DNA of 64,000 nt from Streptomyces sp. NBC_01498 (GCF_036327775.1 NZ_CP109598.1:4786001-4850000), one strand, 5' to 3'. Shown: positions 40,361 to 51,471, counted from the stretch's first letter. Notes: generated by a model from the letters alone, not told the origin. A program made the numbers and translations.

Positions 40361-42048
40361 AGGAAGTCCTCCTCGGTCACCGGGTCGGGCAGCGGCCCCG
40401 GACGCGGCGCGGGCAGGTCGGAAGAACGATCGGAAGCCTGTACGGCTCCGAGGACGGGACCGGGCACGCCGGCGGCAGCGGCAGCGGCGACCGCCGCACC
40501 CCCGTCCGGCGGGCCCCCGTGCGTCCACGGCGTCTCCTCCGCCGACGGCAGCTTCGGACCGCCCCGCTGGTCGTGCTCGAACAGCGTCCAGGCGATCCGC
40601 TCGCCCTTCTCCGGCAGCGACCCCTCGGCAGGCTCCCGCCCCCGGCCCATCCGGTCGAGCAGCCGCACCACCAGCAGGCCCTCCCCGTCCGGCTCCCACC
40701 CCACGAACTCCGCCGACTGCGGCCTGCCGTCCAGCGACCGGTAGACCTTCGTACGCTCGCCCACCTGCGGGCGGTCCCCGGTCCACAGCGTGACCAGGGG
40801 GCGGGGGCTCGGCCGCTTGCTCTCGCTGTAGGCCATCACCACGTCCGTCACCTCCGCGACGAACGCCTCACCCGCCAGCCTGCGCCCCGCCAGCACCAGC
40901 GGGTCGTCCAGCGCCTCCTGCGCCTCCAACTGCCCCTGCGCCGTCTCCCGCGCGGCCAGCTTCTGCGCCGCCGTCACCGCGTCGTCGTGCCGGGGCTGCG
41001 GCGGCTCGCCCGACCGCACCCGGTCCCGGTGGCCCGTGAACGACCAGCGGTCCCGCGTCCACCGGTCCGCGACCCGCGCCCCCTCCGGCAGCTCCCGCAC
41101 CAGGTCCAGCCCCCGCCACACCGCGTCCCACGTCGGCCGCGTCTGGCTCTCCAGCAGCCGCCGGATCTCCCGCTCCGCCCTGGTCAGCCGCCCCAGCTGC
41201 TCGTCCGCGCCGGGGCCGTCCTCGGCCGCCCCGAGCGACTGGCGCGCCCGGTCGTACGTGTCGATCGCGGGCGCCAGCAGCCGGTTGTCGAACGCCGGAT
41301 CCGTGGCCGGACCCGCCGGCGGGCAGCGCAACTGCCCCCGGGCGTCGCGCTCCGTCTCCGCCCGCAGCGCCGCGTCCCGGCCCGATCCGCCGTCCGGCGG
41401 ATCGATCCAGGCCAGCAGCGCCCCCAGATGCTGGTCCTCCAGATTCGACTGCCCGGTCGCCCAGTGCCGGTTCAGCAGATCCGTCGCCGCCAGCAGCAGC
41501 GACGAACCCGGCACCCGCGCCCGCTCGCCGTAGTGCGTCAGCCAGCGGCCCAGCAGCGGCACCCGGGCCGGCGCCGGATACGGGGTGTCCGGGTCCTGCT
41601 CCGCCGTACGCCGGAACCGCATGGAGCGCCCCAGCAGCCGTACGAAGTCGATCCCCGGCCGGTTGGGGACGATCAACTGCGGCGCGTCCACGCACAGTTC
41701 GACCTCGACCTTGACGCGCTTGCCCGTCTCCGGGTCGGTCTCGCCCCGCTCGGCGGGCTCCACGTCGTCCGCGTACGCGTCCAGATACGGCAGCAGGGCC
41801 TCCGCCAGATCGGCGAGGAAGGCGAAACGCAGATCGCGGTCGCGCGGCTGGGCCACGGTCAGCAGCCGGGGCGCATCCCGCTCCGTACCGACGAGCGCCC
41901 CCAGCGGGGCACCGGCCTCGCCCGCCGTGGTCAGCGGCACGAACACCAACGGGCGGTCCGACAGCCGCCGGTGGCGGACCGTCGCCAGTGGCTGCGCGCG
42001 TCCGCTCTCCACCGCCTCCAGCCGGGCCAGGGTGTTGATCAGCGACAT
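40357..42048 (-). CDS. Uncharacterised 563-residue protein in helicase-nuclease operon
   Basis: I do not recognise this family. The sequence is soluble and rich in Arg, Glu and Pro, with MSLINTLARLEAVESGRAQP at the start. A conserved-looking core carries VELCVDAPQLIVPN and LLARWLTHYG-like segments near residues 120-170, and an Ala/Pro/Gly-rich tail follows near residue 500. The start overlaps the nuclease stop by one base and the stop overlaps the helicase start, so it is produced stoichiometrically with both. It could be a scaffold or specificity subunit. Confidence 0.8.
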   Translation of the reverse strand: MSLINTLARLEAVESGRAQPLATVRHRRLSDRPLVFVPLTTAGEAGAPLGALVGTERDAPRLLTVAQPRDRDLRFAFLADLAEALLPYLDAYADDVEPAERGETDPETGKRVKVEVELCVDAPQLIVPNRPGIDFVRLLGRSMRFRRTAEQDPDTPYPAPARVPLLGRWLTHYGERARVPGSSLLLAATDLLNRHWATGQSNLEDQHLGALLAWIDPPDGGSGRDAALRAETERDARGQLRCPPAGPATDPAFDNRLLAPAIDTYDRARQSLGAAEDGPGADEQLGRLTRAEREIRRLLESQTRPTWDAVWRGLDLVRELPEGARVADRWTRDRWSFTGHRDRVRSGEPPQPRHDDAVTAAQKLAARETAQGQLEAQEALDDPLVLAGRRLAGEAFVAEVTDVVMAYSESKRPSPRPLVTLWTGDRPQVGERTKVYRSLDGRPQSAEFVGWEPDGEGLLVVRLLDRMGRGREPAEGSLPEKGERIAWTLFEHDQRGGPKLPSAEETPWTHGGPPDGGAAVAAAAAAGVPGPVLGAVQASDRSSDLPAPRPGPLPDPVTEEDFL

Positions 42049-43313
42049 CAGGCGACCGCGCCCTCGGTGAGACCGCCCCCGGTGAGCGTGCCCTCGGCGG
42101 CGGCGCGCGCGGTGGCCAGCGCCTCGGCGCGCAGCGCGGCGGCCCGGCGCAGCGCCACGACCGTAGGATCGTCGTCCGCCAGCCCCGGGGTGTGTGCCCC
42201 GCGCGCCGCCGCCAGCACCGCGCCGACCGTCGTCAGACCGCCCAACTCGCCCCGTACACCCCGCCCGAGCGCCTCCACGGCGCCCGCCGTACGCGCCCGG
42301 CCCCGGCAGTGGAAGGCCAGCTCGCACGCGGACAGACACTCCGGCGCGTACGCCGCCGGGACGGAGTCGACCGCCGCCGTCAGCTCGGCCGGCGAGCAGC
42401 GCGCCAGATCGAAACGGGTGCCCTCGGGCAGGGCCGCCGTGATGTCCTCGATCCGGGTGAGCCGCGTCAACTGGCGCCGGGTCACGGAGAGTTGCTTGCG
42501 TACGTCCACGACCGACGCGGTCGGCAGATTGGAGAAGTCCCGCGGGCAGACCAGCAGCACCGAGTGGTCGACCCGGGCGCCGGCCAGCCGCCCGGCGACC
42601 CGCTCCAGCGCCAGCACGTAGACGGCGGCCTGCCGGGCGGCGGCGCCCACCTTCGACGGGTCGGCCGAACTGTCGATCATCGGGAAGGACTTGATCTCCA
42701 CGACCGTCCACCGGCCGTCCGGGCGGACCACCACGGCGTCCGGCTCCAGATACGCGGGCGAGCCCGCCACCTCCAGCGCGAGCAGCGGGTGCACCAGCAG
42801 CGTCCAGGCGCCGTCCGCGCCGCTCTCCCGCGCCGCCCCGGCCGCTTCCGTCGCCTCGCGCAACGCCAGTGCCGTCCGCGCGGCACGCCCCTCGGGGCCG
42901 ACCGCCGCGAGATCCGGGACCCGTACCTCACCGGGCACCGGCGCCGGCAGGCCCGCGCCCATGCGCTCGTGCAGCAGCCGCAGCAGCTCCGTACCGCCGT
43001 CGGCCTTCACCCGGGCCTCGAACGCGTTCCCCCGCATGAACGCGAACTGCGACTGCCCGAACGGCGCCGGGGAGCCGAGCGCCGCCGCGAGCGCCGTCTT
43101 GTCGACCCCCGCGCCGTCCAGCAGCGCGCGGCGCCCGCAGCCGGGGTTGGCCGCCAGCGCGGCCAGCGCGCGGGCGTCCAGCGGATGCGGCGCGACGTCC
43201 GGTCCGCGCAGCTCAGCGAGCCGCTGCCGGAGCGTCGTCGGTCGCGGCTCCGGTACCGCTGGGGTTGCCGGTGCTGCCGTGGGTGCGGGTGCGCTGCCCG
43301 GGGAATCGCTCAC
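42048..43313 (-). CDS. RecB-like PD-(D/E)XK nuclease with four-cysteine cluster
   Basis: This 421-residue protein's nuclease core shows Asp192 in LEPDAVVV and Glu206-x-Lys208 in VVEIK, the PD-(D/E)XK set. Four cysteines (306, 326, 330, 336; the last three as CxxxCxxxxxC) are placed like the iron-sulfur staple of Cas4/AddB-type nucleases. The first 50 residues are Pro/Ala-rich. The GTG start is weakly supported. Its 5' end lies inside the 3' end of the PAP2 gene. Linked to the helicase gene it suggests DNA repair or anti-phage function. Confidence 0.78.
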   Translation of the reverse strand: MSDSPGSAPAPTAAPATPAVPEPRPTTLRQRLAELRGPDVAPHPLDARALAALAANPGCGRRALLDGAGVDKTALAAALGSPAPFGQSQFAFMRGNAFEARVKADGGTELLRLLHERMGAGLPAPVPGEVRVPDLAAVGPEGRAARTALALREATEAAGAARESGADGAWTLLVHPLLALEVAGSPAYLEPDAVVVRPDGRWTVVEIKSFPMIDSSADPSKVGAAARQAAVYVLALERVAGRLAGARVDHSVLLVCPRDFSNLPTASVVDVRKQLSVTRRQLTRLTRIEDITAALPEGTRFDLARCSPAELTAAVDSVPAAYAPECLSACELAFHCRGRARTAGAVEALGRGVRGELGGLTTVGAVLAAARGAHTPGLADDDPTVVALRRAAALRAEALATARAAAEGTLTGGGLTEGAVA

Positions 43314-44283
43314 CCGCCGAAGTCTCGCACCCGTCACTGACAATCGGAGGTTTGACGGGGGAGTCGGCCGTACTTCCCGCCGCCGCGGCCGGGACCGACT
43401 CACGCGGCTCACGCGGCTCACGCGGCTCACGCGACTCGTAGGACTCGTGCGACTCGGACAACTCGTGCGACGACCGTGTGGGCCCCGGCGGCGGCGCCAC
43501 CCGCGCCACGAACGCGTACCGGCGGGCCAGGTACGCCCGGCACCGGTCGGCGGCCCGCAGCGACGGCGCCGTCAGCAGCGCCCCCGCGCCCATCACCGCG
43601 GCACCGGCCACCGCGTCGAGGAAGTAGTGGTTCGCCGTCCCCATCACCACGACCACCGTGACCAGCGGATGGAGGACACCGAGGACCCGCAGCAGCGGCG
43701 TCTTGCCGTACCGCCACAGCAGCACCCCGCACCACAGCGCCCACCCGACGTGCAGACTCGGCATCGCCGCGTACTGGTTGGTCATCCCGCCCAGCCCGCG
43801 CGGCGCGCTCGCCTCGGCACCCCACCAGCCGTACGAGCTGTACTGCGCCATCGTGTCGACGAACCCGTAACCGGCGTCGAGCAGCCTCGGCGGGCACGTC
43901 GGGAGCAGGGTGAAGCCGACCAGGCCGAGCAGGGTGGAGACCATCAGCCAGGTACGCGCCGCGCGGTAGCGCGCGGCGCGGCGGCGGAAGATCCAGATCA
44001 GGACGGCCGGGGTGACGAGGTAGTGCAGCGTGGCGTACGCGAAGTCGGCCGGTATGCCCAGGGCGGGGACATCGGTGAAGAGGCGGTTGAGAGGGTGTTC
44101 GGCGTTCAGTCGGAACGCCTTCTCTATTCGGAGGATCGCCAGACCGTGGTCGACGGCCGTCGACACGTCACCGCGCGCCAGCAGCCGGCCGGCCGAGTAC
44201 GCCCCGTACACCACTGCCAGCAGCAGCAGTTCGGCCCACCAGCGGGGCCGCCGGGAGGTGCCGGCGTGGACGGTCTGCGGCAT
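43213..44283 (-). CDS. PAP2 superfamily phosphatase / inositolphosphotransferase-like
   Basis: This 356-residue membrane protein has about six helices. The AUR1-type motifs are MPSLHVGWAL (residue about 170) and GTANHYFLDAVAG (residue about 220). The C-terminal 100 residues are hydrophilic and carry ESREPREPREPRES, encoded by tandem 9-base repeats. The last 100 bases overlap the nuclease gene. It probably acts on a lipid phosphate. The tail may have grown by read-through into the next gene. Confidence 0.85.
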   Translation of the reverse strand: MPQTVHAGTSRRPRWWAELLLLAVVYGAYSAGRLLARGDVSTAVDHGLAILRIEKAFRLNAEHPLNRLFTDVPALGIPADFAYATLHYLVTPAVLIWIFRRRAARYRAARTWLMVSTLLGLVGFTLLPTCPPRLLDAGYGFVDTMAQYSSYGWWGAEASAPRGLGGMTNQYAAMPSLHVGWALWCGVLLWRYGKTPLLRVLGVLHPLVTVVVVMGTANHYFLDAVAGAAVMGAGALLTAPSLRAADRCRAYLARRYAFVARVAPPPGPTRSSHELSESHESYESREPREPREPRESVPAAAAGSTADSPVKPPIVSDGCETSAGERFPGQRTRTHGSTGNPSGTGAATDDAPAAAR

Positions 44284-44515
44284 CCGGAACGCTCTCTCTC
44301 ATGTATTCACGCGGCCTTCCGCCGACGTTCAACCGTACGGCGTAGGCGATCGCCCGCACGCCAGGGGTCCCCCGCGGCCCTCCGTAAGCCGGCGGGCCGC
44401 GGTGATCCCACCCGCCGGTTGCCCAGGGGGACGCCGGGACAGTCCTCGAGGTTGCTCTCCGTTCAGGTGCGGGATGATGGCACGGCACCTGTTGTGAACC
44501 TGAGGGAGACCCTCC

Positions 44516-45112
44516 ATGGCACCGCGCATCCTTCTCGCCCGGCACGGTCAGACGGCGTGGTCGCTGTCCGGCAGGCACACCGGCCGGACGGATGTCCCCC
44601 TGCTCGACGAGGGCCGGCGCGGCGCCAAGCTGCTGGGGGAGCGGCTGCACCGCGAGCCGTGGTCCGGGCTGCCCGGCACGGAGATCCGGACCAGTCCGCT
44701 GCTGCGCGCGAGCGACACCTGTGAACTCGCCGGGTTCGGCGGCCGGGCCCAGGCGTGGGACGCGCTGATGGAGTTCGACTACGGCGCGTACGAGGGCATG
44801 ACCCCGGCGGAGATCCAGGCGGTGCGGCCCGGCTGGTTCATCTGGCGCGACGGCGTCCCGGACGGCGAGACCCTGGCGCAGGTCGCGGCACGCGCCGACG
44901 AGGTGGTGGCGTGGGCGCGTTCGGCGGACCGGGACGCCCTGGTCTTCGCGCACGGCCACATCCTGCGCGCGATCGGGGCGCGCTGGCTGGGGGAGGACGT
45001 GTCGTTCGCGTCCCGCATCCGGCTGGCGCCGACCTCGCTGTCGGTCCTGAGCTGGGCGTACGGGGAACCGGCGCTGGACATCTGGAACGACACGGGGCAT
45101 CTGGCGGCCTGA
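44516..45112 (+). CDS. Histidine phosphatase family protein (phosphoglycerate mutase-like)
   Basis: This 198-residue protein has [18 protein letters not shown] with the catalytic [12 protein letters not shown] and FAHGH with the second His. Acid or sugar phosphatase activity is typical; a true glycolytic mutase is less likely given the length. The ATG follows GGGAG. Confidence 0.92.
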   Translation: MAPRILLARHGQTAWSLSGRHTGRTDVPLLDEGRRGAKLLGERLHREPWSGLPGTEIRTSPLLRASDTCELAGFGGRAQAWDALMEFDYGAYEGMTPAEIQAVRPGWFIWRDGVPDGETLAQVAARADEVVAWARSADRDALVFAHGHILRAIGARWLGEDVSFASRIRLAPTSLSVLSWAYGEPALDIWNDTGHLAA

Positions 45113-45250
45113 CGGGCGCGTACAGGGCGTATCGGGAGGCGGGTACGGCGGTCCCCCGGTGATCCCCTCGGCGGTCCGGCGGCCGGGGGCACGCGCGCGG
45201 GTGGTCCGGGTCCGGGACGCGCGGGCCCGCGACGTTCGGACCGCCGACGC

Positions 45251-46717
45251 TCACACCCGTGACGGTCCGGTCCGGTGCGCGGTCGCCGCCGTCGACGCGT
45301 GACGGTCCAGGAACCCGCTCACCTCCGCCGCCCGACGTCTCGGCAGCAGCGTCCGCGCCATGCCCGCGAGCATGCCCTGGATACGCGTGGACTGGACCTC
45401 GCCCATCAGGTCCAGCACCTGGTGCCCGGCCGACGCGGCCTCGTCCGGGAAGCCCGCCTGTGCCAGGTCCGTCGCCAACTCCGCCCGGTAGAGCGCCAGA
45501 TTGCGGGCGAAGTGCGGGTCCAGCAGGACCGTGGCCCGGTACGCGTGCCGGGCCGCCGCCGGCCAGTCGCCCAGCGCCGCGCGGCACCGGGCCTCCAGCG
45601 ACTCCCGTTCCGGCTCCCCGAAGAACGACATCCACTCGGGATCGGTGTCCGACGTGCCCCGCCCGAACAGCGCGTGCGCCTGCCCGAGGGACCGCTCGCA
45701 GGCCGTACGGTCCCCGAGCCCCGCCCAGCCGCCCGCCTCGCGCAGCGCGAGGAGCGACAGCAGCCGGGGCGAGCCGAGGTCCCGTGCCGCCCGCAGCCCG
45801 GCCTGCGCCGCCCGGACCGCCTCGCGGTACCTGCCCGCGTCCCGCGCCAGGAACGACATGTTGCTGAACGCGTGCGCCTCCACACCCGGGTCGTCGGCGA
45901 TCCGCGCGGTCGCCAGCGCCTCCGCGTAGTGCGACCGCGCGTCGTCGAACCGGCCCGAGTCGTGCGCCAGCCAGCCCACCGAGATCGCCAGTTCGCCCGC
46001 GCTCGCGTGCAGCCGCCCGGCCGTCGCGCGCCGGGACCGGGTGCCCGCGTCGAGGAGCGCGTACGCGGTACGCAGCGGCTGCGCCGCCCGCCGGTACAGC
46101 CCGTCCGCGCCGTGCCGGTCGTCCAGCAGACGGATCCGGCGCACCGTCTCCTCCAGCGCGTCCACCTCCGCCGCGCCCACCCGCCGGGGGCCCGGCACGG
46201 CGGCGGTCGCGGGCACGGCGCCGAGGCCGACGCCGATGCCGAGGCTCAGGGAGACGGCGGCCACCGACGCCGTACCGCTCGTCATGAACGCGCGCCGCCG
46301 CACGTCGCTCTCCTCGCCGCCGTGTCCGGTGTCGCCACCGGCCGGGGCCGGGGCGGGAGGCGTGGGCGGGGTCCGGCGCTGCTCCGGGACGGGCGCGGGC
46401 GCCGGCGACACCGGACACGGCACCGGGTGGGCGCCCGCCGAGGTCCTGGACGCCCGGCCGCGCACGCTCTCGCGGTCCGAGAAGCCGAGATCGGTCAGGG
46501 TGAGTCCGGGGAACATGTGGAGGAAGACCCGTTCGTACGCGTAGTTGGGGCAGCGGATCTCGCCCGCCTCGACCCGTCCGACATAGCGCGCGTCGCACGC
46601 GACCTGCTCACCGATCTCCCGCGCCGCCCGGCGCACGGCCGCCGCGAACTCCCCCGGCGAGCGGTGGCCGCGCAGCCTGCGGAAGGCGGAATTGGGCACT
46701 GCCCGGGTCGACGCCAT
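45251..46717 (-). CDS. NsdA-like regulator: HTH plus TPR-like repeats
   Basis: This 488-residue protein starts with a conserved DNA-binding-like segment, RRLRGHRSPGEFAAAVRRAA and GRVEAGEIRCPN. A Pro-rich linker (residues about 95-150), a hydrophobic segment near residues 165-190 and TPR-type helical repeats to the end follow. NsdA of S. coelicolor, a negative regulator of differentiation, has this N-terminus and TPR layout; this could be a paralogue. Starts at ATG 46717 after AGGAG. Confidence 0.75.
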   Translation of the reverse strand: MASTRAVPNSAFRRLRGHRSPGEFAAAVRRAAREIGEQVACDARYVGRVEAGEIRCPNYAYERVFLHMFPGLTLTDLGFSDRESVRGRASRTSAGAHPVPCPVSPAPAPVPEQRRTPPTPPAPAPAGGDTGHGGEESDVRRRAFMTSGTASVAAVSLSLGIGVGLGAVPATAAVPGPRRVGAAEVDALEETVRRIRLLDDRHGADGLYRRAAQPLRTAYALLDAGTRSRRATAGRLHASAGELAISVGWLAHDSGRFDDARSHYAEALATARIADDPGVEAHAFSNMSFLARDAGRYREAVRAAQAGLRAARDLGSPRLLSLLALREAGGWAGLGDRTACERSLGQAHALFGRGTSDTDPEWMSFFGEPERESLEARCRAALGDWPAAARHAYRATVLLDPHFARNLALYRAELATDLAQAGFPDEAASAGHQVLDLMGEVQSTRIQGMLAGMARTLLPRRRAAEVSGFLDRHASTAATAHRTGPSRV

Positions 46718-47039
46718 GGCCGAGACCTCTCCTGGAACACCGTGGTCCTGCTTGCCGGTCGACCCCCGGTCGTCCCCGGTCACTTCTGGTTCCGGTCGCC
46801 GGGAGATCCGGTGTTCCGGCTGCCCGGAGATCCGGTGGCCCGACTGTTCGGCCGCACAAGAACCTACCTGGTGTGACGGCTTGGCTACAGAGAGTTTAGC
46901 TACAAACCGGATATCTCACCCACGATCTGCCATGAACTGCCATCCTTTGCGCCGGAATCGCGCCGTAGCCGCTGACTCCGCGAACCGTTGAACCATGCGG
47001 AGACGCGCCACGTGTCTCCATTCGACGAGGAGGGTTCCC

Positions 47040-47543
47040 TTGTTGGAGCTGGAGATCGGGATGAAGACCAGTGACGGCTCGTGGACGACTGCTCAGCACG
47101 GCCCGGCCGCCGGGGCGTGCGCCACGCCTCCCGTCGACCCGGTCGCCCCGCCCGCCGCGGCCTCCGAGGGCCACGACGAGGGTGCCGATGTGTGCTGCGA
47201 CCTGGTGACCGTGCCGGCCCGGCAGGGACTGGAGGCCGTCGACATCCTGCGGCGGGGTGCGGGCGAGGCCCCGGCCGTGGGACCGGTGGTCCTCGACGGC
47301 GACTGCGACAACCTCGGATTCCTGGTGCCGTCCGGTACGGCGGCGGGCTGGGACATGCCGGGCAGCGCGTGTACGGAGACGGCGGGCCGGGGGCTGCGGA
47401 TCCCCGCCGAGCCGCCCGTCACGGGAGGGGCCTGGCTGCTGCCGCCGGGCGGGGCCGTCGGCGGGGTCACGGACCCGGCGGTGCTGCGGGAGGCCCTGGA
47501 CGAGGCGGCCCGGCTGATCGAGGCGGCGGACAGCACCCGGTAG
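47040..47543 (+). CDS. Conserved actinobacterial hypothetical protein
   Basis: A TTG start at 47040 is preferred because GAGGAGGG lies five bases before it; ATG 47061 is the alternative. The 167 residues begin LELEIGMKTSDG, followed by an Ala/Pro-rich stretch. A compact part with VVLDGDCDNLGFLVP and AAGWDMPGSACTET follows. It resembles proteins annotated as primase/polymerase-like in Streptomyces, but no catalytic set is evident. It is divergent from the NsdA-like regulator. Confidence 0.65.
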   Translation: MLELEIGMKTSDGSWTTAQHGPAAGACATPPVDPVAPPAAASEGHDEGADVCCDLVTVPARQGLEAVDILRRGAGEAPAVGPVVLDGDCDNLGFLVPSGTAAGWDMPGSACTETAGRGLRIPAEPPVTGGAWLLPPGGAVGGVTDPAVLREALDEAARLIEAADSTR

Positions 47544-47696
47544 GGCCCCGACACCACCGGCGGGGCCGGCAGGCCCGGCAGGACCTGCGAGCGACCCCGG
47601 CAGGACCCGCGCGCGGGCCCGGCCCGTGCGGCCCCCCACCACCGGGCGTACGTCCCCCGCCACCGGGCGCCCCCGCCGACGGGGGACAATGAACCG

Positions 47697-48581
47697 GTGG
47701 CGAAGAACCCGGCGGCGAAGAACAGACGGCGCGGACGCGGTGCCCCCGGGCCCGAGACCGTCACCGCGCCCGTCGACGGCGGGCTCGCCGAACTGGTCCC
47801 CGACCGCGAGCGCCCCCGCGCCTGGGAGCTGCTGATCGACGGCGCCCCGCAGTCCCACGTCGATCTGGCCGACCCGACCCGGCTCGCCTACGCCTACCAG
47901 CGCAGGCTCGGACACATCGCCGACCTTCTCGCGCCCGCCGGCCAGGCACTGCGCGTGGTGCACCTCGGCGGCGGCGCCTTCACCCTGGCCCGGTACGTCG
48001 CGGCGACCCGCCCCCGTTCCACCCAGCAGATCGTGGAGCTGGACGCCGCTCTGGTCCAACTGGTCCGCGCGGAACTGCCGCTGGACCCCGGCGCCCGGAT
48101 CCGGGTCCGCTCCACCGACGCGCGGGCCGGGCTCGCCAAGGTGCCCGACGGCTGGGCGGACCTGATCATCGCGGACGTCTTCGGCGGCGCCCGCACCCCG
48201 GCGCATCTCACCAGCGCCGAATTCCTCGCCGACGTACGACGGGTGCTGGCGCCCGGCGGCGGTTACGCCGCCAACCTCGCCGACGGGCCGCCCCTCGCGC
48301 ATCTGCGCTCCCAGATCGCCACCGCCGCGACCGTCTTCCCGGAACTCGCGCTCGCCGCCGACCCCGCCGTACTGCGCGGCCGGCGCTTCGGCAACGCCGT
48401 ACTCCTCGCGTCGGACCGGGAGTTGCCGCTGGCCGAGCTGACCCGCCGGATCGCGGGCGACCCGCACCCGGGGCGGGTGGAACACGGGCGCGCGCTCCGG
48501 GACTTCACCGGAGGCGCGCTGCCCGTCACCGACGCGGACGCCCGGCCGTCACCCCTGCCACCGGCCGGTTCCTTCGACTGA
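47697..48581 (+). CDS. Spermidine-synthase-like methyltransferase-fold protein
   Basis: This 294-residue protein has a Rossmann-like core with VVHLGGGAFTLARY (glycine loop) and IVELDAALVQL. ADLIIADVFGG is the motif that in spermidine synthases binds putrescine. It lacks the full N-terminal beta domain, so it could transfer another group. The GTG start lies in a region with no strong ribosome site. Confidence 0.8.
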   Translation: MAKNPAAKNRRRGRGAPGPETVTAPVDGGLAELVPDRERPRAWELLIDGAPQSHVDLADPTRLAYAYQRRLGHIADLLAPAGQALRVVHLGGGAFTLARYVAATRPRSTQQIVELDAALVQLVRAELPLDPGARIRVRSTDARAGLAKVPDGWADLIIADVFGGARTPAHLTSAEFLADVRRVLAPGGGYAANLADGPPLAHLRSQIATAATVFPELALAADPAVLRGRRFGNAVLLASDRELPLAELTRRIAGDPHPGRVEHGRALRDFTGGALPVTDADARPSPLPPAGSFD

Positions 48582-48645
48582 CCGGCCGGTGAACTCCCCG
48601 GCCCCGCCCGGCGGTCCCGGATCGCTCACCGCTACCCCTCACCCC

Positions 48646-49236
48646 TCACCGCTCGTCGATCTGGACGCGCGGCGCCGAGTCGTGCCAGGTGCAGAAGACG
48701 GAGATCTCCCGGTCGTCCCGCGTGAACGTCACCCGGATCCAGTAGTCCTGCTTCCAGACCTGCATCTGCCAGCCGCTCTCCGGCGTCGCCGACACCAACT
48801 CGCCCGCGTCGCCGCCCAGATCGAAGACGACCCGGCCGCCGTCGACCGGATAGCTCCTCACCTCGCCGTGCCCGCCGGAGTCCGGTCCGGGCGCCGCCGG
48901 CGGCCGCTCCCGCGACGGAGGCGCCGGCGGACTCGCCGACGGCTCGTCGTCGTCGGGTGTCCGGGCCGGGTCCGGGGGCTCGGACGACACCGGGGGCCGC
49001 GTGGCGGACGGTGACGGCGAAGGCGGCGAGGGCGGCGGGCTCGGCGGACGGTGCGTGGAGGCCGACCGCGGCAACGTGTCGCGCGTCGCGTCCGCGCTGA
49101 TGGGAAGCGCGCGCGGCCGGTCGTACACCGTGCCCACCACGACCGTGTGGACACCCCACCACGACAGCGTGACCGCCGACCCGGTCGCCAGCGTCCACGC
49201 CAGTGCGTGTACGAGTCCTCTGCGCATCGGGGCCAT
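48646..49236 (-). CDS. Single-pass membrane protein with Pro/Ser-rich linker
   Basis: This 196-residue protein has one N-terminal helix (residues about 8-30, ALAWTLATGSAVTLSWWG), a Pro/Ser linker of about 70 residues and an 80-residue C-terminal beta-rich domain ending CTWHDSAPRVQIDE. It is likely an exported anchored protein. It lies beside, but divergent from, a two-component system and might be its sensor partner. Confidence 0.7.
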   Translation of the reverse strand: MAPMRRGLVHALAWTLATGSAVTLSWWGVHTVVVGTVYDRPRALPISADATRDTLPRSASTHRPPSPPPSPPSPSPSATRPPVSSEPPDPARTPDDDEPSASPPAPPSRERPPAAPGPDSGGHGEVRSYPVDGGRVVFDLGGDAGELVSATPESGWQMQVWKQDYWIRVTFTRDDREISVFCTWHDSAPRVQIDER

Positions 49237-49354
49237 ACTGCACCACCCGCCCCGCACCTGTCGCTCCGGTCGCCGCCCGCGCGGGGACCCATCCGGAGCC
49301 CCGGCGTCCGCGAACGGCGGTCCGGAGTCCCCCGGATGGCGTACGGTGCCGCCC

Positions 49355-50085
<731 letters not shown>

Positions 50086-50089
<4 letters not shown>

Positions 50090-51471
50090 GATGGGCGCTG
50101 GTCAGGGTCTCGCTCGCGGTGACCGTGATGGTCGTGCTCGCCTTCGCCGTCCCGCTGGGCCTCGTCATCAAGGAGATGGCCAAGGACCGGGCGTTCTCCA
50201 ACGCCGAACGGCAGGCCGCCACCCTCGGCCCCGTGCTCTCCATCGCCCGGGGCCGCGAACAGCTCGAATGGGCCGTCCGCTCCAGCCCCATCGGCGACAC
50301 GGGCCAGCTGGCCGTGCACGTACCGGCCTCCGACGAACCGGGCAGCGTGCCCATGGAGATCGGCACCCGGCGGGCCGCGCAGAAGGACCTGCGCGCCACC
50401 GAGGCCCTCGGCAGGGCGTCCATCGCCGAGGTCAGCGGCGGCTCGGCGCTGCTCCAGCCGATCGCGGTCTCCACCGGGAAGATCGCCATCATCGAGGTCT
50501 TCGTCCCCGAGGACGAGGTCTCCAACGGTGTCACCACCGCCTGGCTCGTCCTCGCGGGCGTCGGCGTCGCGCTGGTGGTGGGCTCCGTCGCCGTCGCCGA
50601 CCGGCTCGGCGTACGGATGGTCGAGCCCGCCCAGCAACTCGCGGGCGCCGCCCACGACCTGGGCGAGGGGCGGCTCGGCGCCCGGGTGCCGGAGAAGGGC
50701 CCCACGGAACTGCGGTCCGCCGCGATCGCCTTCAACTCGATGGCCGACCAGGTCGTCCAACTCCTCGCCAACGAGCGGGAACTGGCCGCCGACCTCTCGC
50801 ACCGGCTGCGCACCCCGCTGACCGTCCTGCGCCTCAACGCCGCCTCGCTCGGCGAGAGTCCGGCCGCCGACCAGACCCGGGCGGCCGTCGCGCAGCTGGA
50901 ACGCGAGGTCGACACCATCATCCGTACGGCCCGCAAGGCCAAACCGCAGACCCGCGCGACCACCCCCGGCGTCGGCTGCGACGTCTCCGAGGTCATCCGC
51001 GAACGCATGGACTTCTGGTCCGCGCTGGCCGAGGACGAGGGCCGGACCGTACGGCTGGCCGGGCTCGGCCGTACGGTACGCATCCCGGTCGCCCGGCCCG
51101 AACTGGCCGCCGCCCTCGACGCGTTGCTCGGCAATGTCTTCCGGCACACCCCCGAGGGGACCGCCTTCGCCGTCGACGTCCACCACGCCGACGACGCCGT
51201 GATCGTCCTCGTCTCGGACGCGGGACCGGGCATCGCCGACCCCGAGGCGGCCCTCGTACGCGGCAACAGCGGTGCCGGCGACGGCTCGACGGGGCTCGGA
51301 CTCGACATCGTGCGCCGGGTCGCCGAGTCGACCGGCGGCGATGTCCGCATCGGGCGCTCCGTGCTCGGCGGCACGGAGATACGGATCTGGATCGGACTGG
51401 ACGGGCGGCGCGACCCGCGCGCCGACGGGGAGCGCCGGGGCCACCGGCCGCGCCGCCGGGCCCACCGTTAA
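50086..51471 (+). CDS. Sensor histidine kinase
   Basis: This 461-residue protein has two membrane helices (about residues 5-30 and 150-175) flanking a roughly 120-residue extracellular sensor. HAMP-like and DHp regions follow with H-box ADLSHRLRTPL, then a GHKL ATPase with FRHTPEG (N-box) and SDAGPGI and GLGLDIV (G-boxes). It pairs with the response regulator encoded upstream. The signal sensed is unknown. Confidence 0.93.
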
